From assembly GCF_007828835.1 (NCBI RefSeq), contig NZ_VIVL01000003.1, positions 186,001-250,000 of the forward strand: DNA of 64,000 bases, read 5' to 3'. The notes below the pieces were generated by a model. The model ran no database searches, was not told where the DNA came from, and was given only the letters and a program-made list of their open reading frames with translations. This document shows positions 57,084-64,000 of the stretch, piece after piece; within the stretch, counting starts at the first letter, position 1; every line of letters starts with the position of its first letter. The position numbers and the translations under genes are program-made. This DNA comes from Variovorax beijingensis (GTDB lineage: Bacteria; Pseudomonadota; Gammaproteobacteria; Burkholderiales; Burkholderiaceae_C).

Positions 57084-57534
57084 TCACTCCTCGCGCAGGC
57101 TGCTGGCGCGCGCGTCGAGGGCCTGCGCGTACGAAGCGGCTTCCTCGGGCGTCATGGAGCCCTCGAGCTCGGCCAGTTCGAGCCGTTCGAAGTCGTAGGA
57201 AATCCATTCGAACAGGTGGGATCTGGGCATGTCGTCGAAGCTTTCGCTGTCGCTCCACGACTGCAGGCGCACGGGCGCGCTTTCCAGCAGCAGGCGCAGG
57301 TACAGCGCGCGCGCAATCTTGATTTCTGCGATCTGGCATGGCGTCGATCAGCAGGCGCAGTTGCGCGAGCACCTGCTCGCACTGCTGCACCCGGCGGTGC
57401 GACTCGCCGATCGCGGCTTCGCACGTCGCGGGACAGTCCGCCCTCGCCTGCCAGGCCCGGTGGAATTCGCGCGTGATCCGTGCGTAGGCCAGCTGCTGGA
57501 GCCCGTGGAGCGCGCAGTCAAGTGGGCCGTGCAT
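57084..57534 (-). pseudogene. Small helical hypothetical protein, apparently frameshifted
   Basis: From ATG at 57534 the frame gives a coherent helical start (DCALHGLQQLAYARITREFH through CEQVLAQLRLLIDAM). Near 57338 it turns into low-complexity sequence. In the +1 frame the sequence continues well from that point (QIAEIKIARALYLRLLLESA through LDARASSLREE, stop at 57084). That frame has no start codon before the junction. The sum, about 149 residues, reads as one protein broken by a one-base change. A sequencing error or true pseudogene are both possible. Function unknown. Confidence 0.6.
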
Positions 57535-57554
57535 GGCGTTGCGCCGAACTCGCC

Positions 57555-57920
57555 TCAGGCGGGCTTGTTGCCGGCGTCCTCCGCTTCATCGTCGTCGTTG
57601 TCGTCGTTTTCTTCCTCCGTGCCGGCAAGCCCGGCGGCCGAGCCCGCGTCCTCGGTGCGGTCCGGCAGGATGTCCGCATCGGGCGCCGAGGGCGGCGCGT
57701 CCGCCGACGCACGCTCGCCGGTGCCCTCGGCATCGGTGCTGCTTTCATGCGCAATGGGAATGGCGCCTTCCGCGGCGTCTTCGGGAATGGCGCTGCGCTC
57801 GCGCGAGGTGCACACGTCGCTTCCGCTGTCGCTCGTGTCGCTGGGCCCCAGGCTGTCGACGTCCTTTCCCTTCGGCTCCTCCGGCGGGCGGTCGCCTCCC
57901 AGGATGCTGCTCGTGGCCAT
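57555..57920 (-). CDS. Acidic low-complexity hypothetical protein
   Basis: 121 residues, ATG at 57920 with GAAGGAAG just upstream. Asp, Glu, Ser, Ala and Pro dominate, and the C-terminal third has an acidic run (EEENDDNDDDEAEDAG). No hydrophobic core is evident, so it is probably disordered. No domain recognised. The good ribosome site is the main support for it being real. Confidence 0.6.
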   Translation of the reverse strand: MATSSILGGDRPPEEPKGKDVDSLGPSDTSDSGSDVCTSRERSAIPEDAAEGAIPIAHESSTDAEGTGERASADAPPSAPDADILPDRTEDAGSAAGLAGTEEENDDNDDDEAEDAGNKPA

Positions 57921-58189
57921 GGCTTCCTTCGATGATGAAAAAAATCGGATGGATGCGAATCGCCAGACTGGGCATCCTCGGCACCGGCCAGCGTAGGAAA
58001 TGGGCGCATCCGGGCCGCAGCCATTCGCGGAGATTTCGCGCCCGGCGTTGCGCGCGACAAACGCCTCCGTCGCGTCGCGGGGACGGGAGCTTGGGCCTTG
58101 CTCCTACGCGGCGGGGAGCCGTGGCCGGTAGCCTGGGCGGCTCGCTTCCCAACCGCAACCCAACCAACAGCAAATCACCATCCCATCCA

Positions 58190-58639
58190 ATGAAGAATTT
58201 CCGCTATCTCCTGATTGCCGGCGCCGTGGCGCTCGGCGCCTGCTCCCAGATGTCCGGCCCCACGCGCTCGGCCAGCCCCGCCGCCTCCGCGGCCAACCAG
58301 CCCGATCCCACGATCCTGCTCGTGCCCGTGCGCATCGAGGACCCCGCGCTGGCCTCGGGCTGCTGGGCCCAGTTCTATACCGGCCGCAACTTCCAGGGCG
58401 ACATGCTGACGCTGGTGGGGCCGGCCGAAGTCCAGAGCATGGACCGCGGCACCGCAAGGCAGCTCAAGCGCGACATCGACAGCGTGAGCGTGGGCCCGCG
58501 CGCCACGCTGAAGGTGTATGAGCACGCGATGTTCAGGGACCGCACGGTCGACTTCCCGGCGAACAGCCGCGAGGGCGGCCTGATGCGCAAGCTGGGCTTC
58601 GGCGGCCGCATCGAGGCGATGAAGCTCGACTGCTCCTGA
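58190..58639 (+). CDS. Lipoprotein with beta/gamma-crystallin-like domain
   Basis: 149 residues. The signal peptide ends in lipobox LGAC-S, with lipidated Cys18. After a Ser/Ala/Pro linker, residues about 57-149 form Greek-key-like repeats: CWAQFYTGRNFQGDMLTLVG and KVYEHAMFRDRTVDFPANS, each with the aromatic-x5-G pattern of beta/gamma-crystallins. These often bind calcium; the ligand residues here are not obvious. It probably sits in the outer membrane or periplasm. Confidence 0.85.
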   Translation: MKNFRYLLIAGAVALGACSQMSGPTRSASPAASAANQPDPTILLVPVRIEDPALASGCWAQFYTGRNFQGDMLTLVGPAEVQSMDRGTARQLKRDIDSVSVGPRATLKVYEHAMFRDRTVDFPANSREGGLMRKLGFGGRIEAMKLDCS

Positions 58640-58660
58640 ACACGGCCACGGCCGCTGCGC

Positions 58661-60058
58661 TCAGCCGCCGCGCAGCGTGGCGTGCGGATGCAGCGGATGC
58701 GCGAGCGTGTCGGCAATGAGCCGCAGCGCCTGGTCGCATTGCTCGCGCGACATCGGGCCGCCCAGGCAGATGCGCACCGCCTCGGGCGGATCGCCATCGG
58801 TGGAAAAGGCCGCGCTCGCCACCACGCCGACGTTCTGCGTGCGCAGGTAGGAGGCAAACTCCACCGGGCTCCAGCCCGGCGCGAGCGGCAGCCAGGCATG
58901 GAAGCCCTCGGGATGCGCCTGCAGCCCGCTGCCGCCGAGATGCCGCGCGGCCAGCGCCTGCCGCGCCATCGATTCCCCGCGCACGGCCTGCAGCATGGCC
59001 TCGGCGGTGCCGTCCTCGACCCACAGCGTGGTCAACGCGTTGGTGATGGGTGAGGCCATCACGGTGGTGGCGCGCATCGCGCCAGCCAGGCGCTGCGACT
59101 GGACCACGGTGGGCGAGCACACATAGGCGCTGCGCAGGCCCGCGCCAAAGCACTTGGAGAATCCGCTCACGTAGTAGGTGAGCCCGGGCGCCAGCGTGGC
59201 GAGCGCGGCCGGCGTCTGGCGCGGCAGCATGCCGTAGGCGTCGTCCTCGATGATCGGCACCGCGTAGCGCAGCGCCACGTCGGCCAGCGCCTCGCGCCGT
59301 GCGCGCGACACGGTGCCGGCGGTCGGGTTCAGCAGCGTGGGGTTGCAGTAGAGCGCCTTGGGCTTGAGCGTCCTGCAGGCGTGCTCGAAGGCATCGGCGA
59401 TGGGGCCGTCGTCATCGAGCTGCAGTGCATGCAGCTGCACGCCCAGCTGCGCCGCGATGGCCTTCACGCCCGGATAGGTGAGCGACTCCACGCAGATCAG
59501 CTCGCCCGGCCGCGCGAGCTGCGAGAACAGCGCCGTGAGCACGCCGTGGATGCCGGGGCACACGAGGATGCGGTCGATGCCGGCATCGGGCACGAAGGGC
59601 CGCAGCCAGTGCATCGCGGCCTCGCGGTCGTGCGCGGTGCCGCCGAAGTCCTGGTAGCGCAGCAGGTCGTGCAGGTCGGCCTCTGCGAATGCGCGGCTGG
59701 CGCTGTCGTGCAGCCGCGCCATCAGGTGCGGGTCGTCGGGCTCGGGCGGCATGTTCATCGTCATCTCGGCGCCGCTGCCGCCGCGCAGCCGCAGGCTGGG
59801 GCTGCCCGAGCGGATGAAGGTGCCGGTGCCGGCGCGCGAATCGATCAGGCCGCGCTTGCGCGCCTCGGCATAGCCGCGCGCCACGGTCGTGTAGTTGAGC
59901 TCCAGCTCGGCCGCGAGTTCGCGCAAGGTAGGCAGCCGGTCGCGCACCGCGAGGCGGCCGGTCTTGATGTCGTCGGCAATCAATTCGGCCAGCAGCAGGT
60001 AGGCCGGCTTGGTGGTGTTGCGCAGCTGCTTGCGCCAGTGGGCGGTGATCGTGGTCAT
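58661..60058 (-). CDS. MocR-type regulator (GntR helix-turn-helix fused to aminotransferase)
   Basis: 465 residues. The N-terminal GntR winged helix (about 15-80, LAVRDRLPTLRELAAELELNYTTVARGYAEARKRGLI) is linked to a class I aminotransferase-like domain (about 120-460) with the PLP-lysine region YVSGFSKCFGAGLR. MocR proteins use bound PLP-amino acid adducts as effectors and bind direct repeats. It diverges from the nit cluster across 345 bases that carry TTGATNGCA-type repeats, so it is the likely regulator. Start ATG 60058 is chosen; 60076 (six more residues) or 60097 are possible. The region lacks a clear ribosome site. Confidence 0.92.
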   Translation of the reverse strand: MTTITAHWRKQLRNTTKPAYLLLAELIADDIKTGRLAVRDRLPTLRELAAELELNYTTVARGYAEARKRGLIDSRAGTGTFIRSGSPSLRLRGGSGAEMTMNMPPEPDDPHLMARLHDSASRAFAEADLHDLLRYQDFGGTAHDREAAMHWLRPFVPDAGIDRILVCPGIHGVLTALFSQLARPGELICVESLTYPGVKAIAAQLGVQLHALQLDDDGPIADAFEHACRTLKPKALYCNPTLLNPTAGTVSRARREALADVALRYAVPIIEDDAYGMLPRQTPAALATLAPGLTYYVSGFSKCFGAGLRSAYVCSPTVVQSQRLAGAMRATTVMASPITNALTTLWVEDGTAEAMLQAVRGESMARQALAARHLGGSGLQAHPEGFHAWLPLAPGWSPVEFASYLRTQNVGVVASAAFSTDGDPPEAVRICLGGPMSREQCDQALRLIADTLAHPLHPHATLRGG

Positions 60059-60066
60059 CGGCGGAG

Positions 60067-60317
60067 TTGATTGCATCCATTGATTGCATCGGGCCACCGA
60101 TCAGGCACGCAGGAATCGCGCCCGCTCCAGGGGGCCGGGCGCCTCGATCAGGTGCGATCAACTCCATTGATCGGGTGCATTGATCGCATGGCGGATGCGT
60201 CTTTCCGGTGCGGCAAGGGCCGCGCCGACCGCCTCTGCAGCGACTTTTCACGGGACCCGAAAAAAGTTTTCGGGCGCCCAGGCCGCACCCGGGCGGATTG
60301 ATCGCGCATTGATCGCA
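60067..60317. promoter_or_regulatory. Operator region with three groups of TTGATNGCA repeats
   Basis: Group 1: TTGATTGCATC at 60067-60077 and 60080-60090 (13-base period). Group 2: TTGATCG at 60167 and TTGATCGCA at 60180-60188 (13-base period), with an inverted TGCGATCAA at 60153-60161. Group 3: TTGATCGC at 60298 and TTGATCGCA at 60309-60317 (11-base period). Spaced direct repeats plus an inverted copy are typical of MocR binding sites. Group 1 overlaps the regulator start; group 3 lies near the nit promoter. The remaining gap holds no gene I can support. Confidence 0.75.
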
Positions 60318-60333
60318 CGCGCCGCGCCAGGCG

Positions 60334-60350
60334 CTGGCACATCGCCTGCG
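60334..60350 (+). promoter_or_regulatory. Candidate sigma-54 promoter of the nit cluster
   Basis: CTGGCACATCGCCTGCG matches the consensus YTGGCACGRNNNTTGCW at the essential GG (60336-60337) and GC (60348-60349) with exactly 10 bases between. It would start transcription about 45 bases before the first gene. The TTGC element reads CTGC. No sigma-54 activator gene is in the window. Confidence 0.5.
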
Positions 60351-60403
60351 AAGAGAAAGGCACGCAAGACCTGCGTTCATCCCCCTTTCAACCGGAGTAC
60401 CCC

Positions 60404-60886
<483 letters not shown>

Positions 60887-60953
60887 ACATGTCCACCCCC
60901 AGTCTTCGCGCACTTCGTGTCGCTTCGCCTGCCGCTGTGGACAGGGGGTGACC

Positions 60954-62000
60954 ATGAACTCTTCCCCACGCATCGTGCGTGCCGCGGCGATCCAGATCGC
61001 GCCCGACTTCGAACGGCCCGACGGCACGCTCGAGCGGGTGTGCGGCGCCATCGACGAGGCCGCGGCCAAGGGCGCGCAGCTGGCCGTATTCCCCGAGACC
61101 TTCGTGCCCTACTACCCCTACTTCAGCTTCGTGCTGCCGCCGGTGCTGCAGGGCGCGCCGCACCTGCGGCTGGCAGAGCGCGCGGTGGTCGTGCCCGGTC
61201 CGGTCACGCAGGCCGTGGCCGAGCGTGCGCGGCATCACGGCATGGTGGTGGTGCTGGGCGTGAACGAACGCGACCACGGCAGCCTCTACAACACGCAGCT
61301 GGTGTTCGACGCCGACGGCACGCTGGCGCTCAAGCGCCGCAAGATCACGCCCACCTACCACGAGCGCATGGTCTGGGGCCAGGGCGACGGCGCCGGCCTC
61401 AAGGTGGTCGACACCGCCGTCGGCCGCGTCGGCGCGCTGGCCTGCTGGGAGCACTACAACCCGCTCGCGCGCTACGCGCTGATGGCGCAGCACGAAGAGA
61501 TCCACTGCGCGCAGTTTCCCGGCTCGCTGGTGGGCCCGGTCTTCGCGGAGCAGATGGAAGTGACGATCCGCCACCACGCACTGGAGTCGGGCTGCTTCGT
61601 GGTCAACGCCACCGGCTGGCTCAGCGACGAGCAGATCCGCAGCGTCACGCCCGACGCCAACCTGCAGAAGGCGCTGCGCGGCGGCTGCCACACCGCCATC
61701 GTCTCGCCCGAGGGCAAGCACCTTGCGCCGCCGCTCACCGAGGGCGAAGGCATGGTGGTGGCCGACCTCGACATGGCACTGATCGCCAAGCGCAAGCGAA
61801 TGATGGATTCGGTCGGCCACTACGCGCGGCCCGAACTGCTGTCGCTCGCCATCAACGACCGGCCCGCGCAGACCACCGTGCCGATGCATCTCACGCAACC
61901 CCTCGTTCAACGGAGCCCCGACCATGACCACCACCACGACCCCGCCGGAGAGCCGGCAGCTGATGACCGAGCTCCAGTCCTTCGGGTTGCGGCTGGTTGA
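60954..62000 (+). CDS. nitC: Nitrilase of the nit1/Nit1C cluster
   Basis: 348 residues. It converts nitriles to acid plus ammonia; in cyanotrophic bacteria the homologue acts on 2-aminonitriles formed from cyanide. The catalytic triad is Glu48 ([12 protein letters not shown]), Lys130 ([11 protein letters not shown]) and Cys164 ([14 protein letters not shown]). The ATG follows AGGGGG at 6 bases. The last 25 codons overlap the radical SAM gene, giving a His-rich tail (HDHHHD) probably without functional weight. Confidence 0.93.
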   Translation: MNSSPRIVRAAAIQIAPDFERPDGTLERVCGAIDEAAAKGAQLAVFPETFVPYYPYFSFVLPPVLQGAPHLRLAERAVVVPGPVTQAVAERARHHGMVVVLGVNERDHGSLYNTQLVFDADGTLALKRRKITPTYHERMVWGQGDGAGLKVVDTAVGRVGALACWEHYNPLARYALMAQHEEIHCAQFPGSLVGPVFAEQMEVTIRHHALESGCFVVNATGWLSDEQIRSVTPDANLQKALRGGCHTAIVSPEGKHLAPPLTEGEGMVVADLDMALIAKRKRMMDSVGHYARPELLSLAINDRPAQTTVPMHLTQPLVQRSPDHDHHHDPAGEPAADDRAPVLRVAAG

Positions 62001-63045
62001 TCCTTCGGCCGGCGCGGCGAGCCGCCGCGGCGGCGCGGGCCCGTCGGACCACAAGGCCGTGACAGTGGACGGCCACACGATCATGGTGCCGGTCCACACT
62101 TCCAGCGCCTGGCACTCGCCGTTCACGGCCGAGGCGCCGGATGCAGCGGGCGTGAGCCGCGTGATGCGCGGCAGCATTCCCATCGCGAACATCAGCTTTC
62201 CGAAGCAGCCGCGCTTCTACGCGATGCAGACCTTCGACGGCGTGCCCTACTCGCAAATCGCCACGCTGCACGGCAGCGACGTGCTCGCCACCACCGTGCT
62301 GCAGACCTGCATCCGCTACGAGAGCCGCAGGAAGAGCTGCAAGTTCTGCGCGATCGGCCAGTCGCTCGCGGCCGGCCGCACCATCGCGCGCAAGACGCCC
62401 GAACAGCTGGCCGAAGTGGCGCGCGCAGCCGTGCTGCTCGACGGCGTCAAGCACATGGTGATGACCACCGGCACGCCCAACGCCACCGACCGCGGCGCGG
62501 CCATCCTGTGCGAGAGCGCGTTCGCGATCAAGGCTGCGGTCGACATCCCGATCCAGGGCCAGTGCGAGCCGCCCGACGACGACCAGTGGTTCCACCGCAT
62601 GAAGGCCGCGGGCATCGACACGCTGGGCATGCACCTCGAAGTGGTGACGCCCGAGGTGCGCGAACGCATCATGCCGGGCAAGGCCAGCGTGCCGGTCTCG
62701 CGCTACATGAGCGCCTTCGAGGCGGCGGTGGGCGTGTTCGGGCGCGGCCAGGTCAGCAGCTACATCCTGGCCGGGCTGGGCGACACGCGCGAGGCCATCC
62801 TCGACACCTGCGATCAATTGCTCGCGCGCGGCGTTTACCCCTTCGTGGTGCCCTTCGTGCCGATCAGCGGCACGCCGCTCGAAGACCATCCCGCGCCATC
62901 GCCGGAGTTCATGAAGTCGCTGCTCGCGCCGCTGGGCGAGCGCGTGGTGGCGGCCGGGCTGCGCTCGGCCGACATCAAGGCCGGCTGCGGCAAGTGCGGC
63001 GCCTGCTCGTCGCTGTCGGTCTACGAAAAGGAAAGCGAGGGCTGA
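61924..63045 (+). CDS. nitD: MSMEG_0568-family radical SAM protein
   Basis: 373 residues. The [4Fe-4S] site reads Cys129-x9-Cys139-x2-Cys142 ([19 protein letters not shown]), not the canonical CX3CX2C. A C-terminal Cys355-x2-Cys358-x2-Cys361 (CGKCGAC) may bind an auxiliary cluster. TIM-barrel segments include [24 protein letters not shown] and [19 protein letters not shown]. The reaction is unknown. The start at 61924 (GGAG 9 bases upstream) overlaps nitrilase by 77 bases; ATG at 61963 is an alternative. Confidence 0.92.
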   Translation: MTTTTTPPESRQLMTELQSFGLRLVDPSAGAASRRGGAGPSDHKAVTVDGHTIMVPVHTSSAWHSPFTAEAPDAAGVSRVMRGSIPIANISFPKQPRFYAMQTFDGVPYSQIATLHGSDVLATTVLQTCIRYESRRKSCKFCAIGQSLAAGRTIARKTPEQLAEVARAAVLLDGVKHMVMTTGTPNATDRGAAILCESAFAIKAAVDIPIQGQCEPPDDDQWFHRMKAAGIDTLGMHLEVVTPEVRERIMPGKASVPVSRYMSAFEAAVGVFGRGQVSSYILAGLGDTREAILDTCDQLLARGVYPFVVPFVPISGTPLEDHPAPSPEFMKSLLAPLGERVVAAGLRSADIKAGCGKCGACSSLSVYEKESEG

Positions 63046-63047
63046 AC

Positions 63048-63608
63048 ATGCTGTGCATCGACGACCTCAGCGAACTCGACCCGCACTACACGCCGGTCGA
63101 ATACCTGGTGCGCGAAGCCGCGCAGCAGTGGGAGCGCGACGAAGCCATGGCGCTGCGCCGCGCGGTGTTCTGCATCGAGCAGGGCATCTTCGCGCGCGAC
63201 GACCGCGACGCCACCGACGGCCATGCGCGGCTGCTGGTCGCCATGTCGTGCAACGCCGGCATGCCCGAGCAGGTGGTGGGCACCGTGCGTATCCACCGCG
63301 GCGAGGCAGCTGGCGAATGGTGGGGCTCGCGCCTCGCGGTGCATCCCGCGTTCCGCAGCCAGGGCCACCTGGGCGCCACGCTGATACGGCTCGCGGTGTC
63401 GCGCGCCAATGCGCTGGGCTGCAAGGAATTCTTCGCGCAGGTGCAGATGCAGAACGTGCCGCTGTTCCAGAAGCTCGGCTGGCAGCTGCTCGAGGAGAGC
63501 GCCATCCACGGCCGCCCGCATGCACGCATGCAGGCGGGGCTCGCTTTCTATCCGCCCTGCCATGACCCGGTGAGCGGCTTCGTCACGCGCGCGAAGGTGC
63601 TGTCATGA
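63048..63608 (+). CDS. nitE: MSMEG_0567/Sll0786-family GNAT N-acetyltransferase
   Basis: 186 residues. The acetyl-CoA site is formed by LAVHPAFRSQGHLGATLIRLAV (R/QxxGxG/A-type loop is RSQGHLGA). An N-terminal extension DPHYTPVEYLVREAAQQWERDEA is typical of the cluster family. It presumably acylates a cluster intermediate. ATG lies 2 bases after the radical SAM stop. Confidence 0.9.
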   Translation: MLCIDDLSELDPHYTPVEYLVREAAQQWERDEAMALRRAVFCIEQGIFARDDRDATDGHARLLVAMSCNAGMPEQVVGTVRIHRGEAAGEWWGSRLAVHPAFRSQGHLGATLIRLAVSRANALGCKEFFAQVQMQNVPLFQKLGWQLLEESAIHGRPHARMQAGLAFYPPCHDPVSGFVTRAKVLS

Positions 63609-64000
63609 CGAGCGTCCACGACATTGCCGAAGCGCTGCGCGCCACGCGCGGCTTCGCCCACAAGCGCGATATCAGCGACGTGGTGTCGGCCCTCGGCCGC
63701 TCGCTGCCCGGCGGCCATGCCGCGCTCGCGCAGGCGGTGCCCATCGGCGACGACTGCGCGGCCATCCCCGACGGCCACGGCGGCTACCTGCTGTTCGCGA
63801 TCGAAGGGCTGGTGGAAGACTTCATCGTGCGCATGCCCTGGTTCGCGGGCTACTGCGGCGTGATGGTCAACGTGAGCGACATCTATGCGATGGGCGGCCG
63901 CCCGACGGCGGTGGTGGATGCGCTCTGGAGCATGGGCATGGACCCTGCCGACGAGGTGCTGCGCGGCATGGCCGAGGCCTCGGTGCGCTACGGCGTGCCG
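63605..64000 (+). CDS. nitF: AIR-synthase-like (Sll0787-family) protein, 3' end outside window
   Basis: 132 codons are visible. The N-terminal PurM/AIR-synthase domain has the phosphate/metal segment AVPIGDDCAAIPDGHGGYLLFAIEGLVE and the GVMVNVSDIYAMGGRPTAVVDALW strand pair. It is an ATP-dependent enzyme of unknown product. The ATG overlaps the GNAT stop (ATGA). The gene continues past the window edge. Confidence 0.9.
   Translation, partial: MTSVHDIAEALRATRGFAHKRDISDVVSALGRSLPGGHAALAQAVPIGDDCAAIPDGHGGYLLFAIEGLVEDFIVRMPWFAGYCGVMVNVSDIYAMGGRPTAVVDALWSMGMDPADEVLRGMAEASVRYGVP

Overview
The window looks like a chromosomal segment of a Variovorax-like member of the Comamonadaceae (Burkholderiales, Betaproteobacteria). 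I infer this from the high GC content, the Bug/TctC-type periplasmic binding protein, the HU protein with an Ala/Lys/Pro-rich tail, and the arrangement of the rpoBC and trp regions. No phage, insertion sequence, CRISPR array, rRNA operon or replication origin was seen. The taxonomic call is recognition, not a database result.

Layout. 1-5459 (minus): a compact operon of a TRAP-type solute-binding protein, a membrane GGDEF-EAL protein and a second dCache/PAS sensor cut by the window edge. 5613-9123: two LysR regulators, an HU-family protein and a Bug-type binding protein. 9239-13382: an amidase, a Cu(I) P-type ATPase behind a CueR-like promoter, and a small orphan gene. 13421-18379: a CBS protein, a Tat-exported SMP-30 lactonase, and a glycosyltransferase/glycogen-debranching-like pair. 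18570-21404: an orphan gene and groES-groEL behind a heat-shock (sigma-32) promoter. 21626-25952: a possible PD-(D/E)XK protein, an MscS channel, DUF427, an alpha/beta hydrolase and an SRPBCC protein. 25992-32704: a chemoreceptor with almost no periplasmic domain, tRNA-Phe, and the rsmB-DUF4390-ntrY-ntrX-like cluster.

33506-47440 (minus) is the transcription/translation core: tRNA-Tyr, tRNA-Gly, tRNA-Thr, tuf, tRNA-Trp, secE, nusG, rplK, rplA, rplJ, rplL, rpoB, rpoC. 47532-54540 (minus) is a tryptophan operon with an apparent trpL leader peptide containing Trp-Pro-Trp. The order is trpE, a GxxExxY gene, trpG, a threonine-aldolase-like gene, a LysE/RhtB exporter, trpD, trpC and ung. Most junctions are 4-base start/stop overlaps or short gaps. 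54666-58639 holds a chalcone-isomerase-like protein, a Gph-type phosphatase, a four-helix-bundle protein and several small orphans, one apparently frameshifted, plus a beta/gamma-crystallin-like lipoprotein.

58661 to the right edge: a MocR-type (GntR-aminotransferase) regulator diverges from the first five genes of a nit1/Nit1C-type cluster: MSMEG_0572-family protein, nitrilase, radical SAM protein, GNAT protein and AIR-synthase-like protein. The 345-base gap between them carries three groups of TTGATNGCA-type repeats and a well-matched sigma-54 promoter candidate. The most interesting points are this regulatory region, the trp leader/attenuator, the GxxExxY gene embedded in the trp operon, and the binding-protein/c-di-GMP operon at the left edge.
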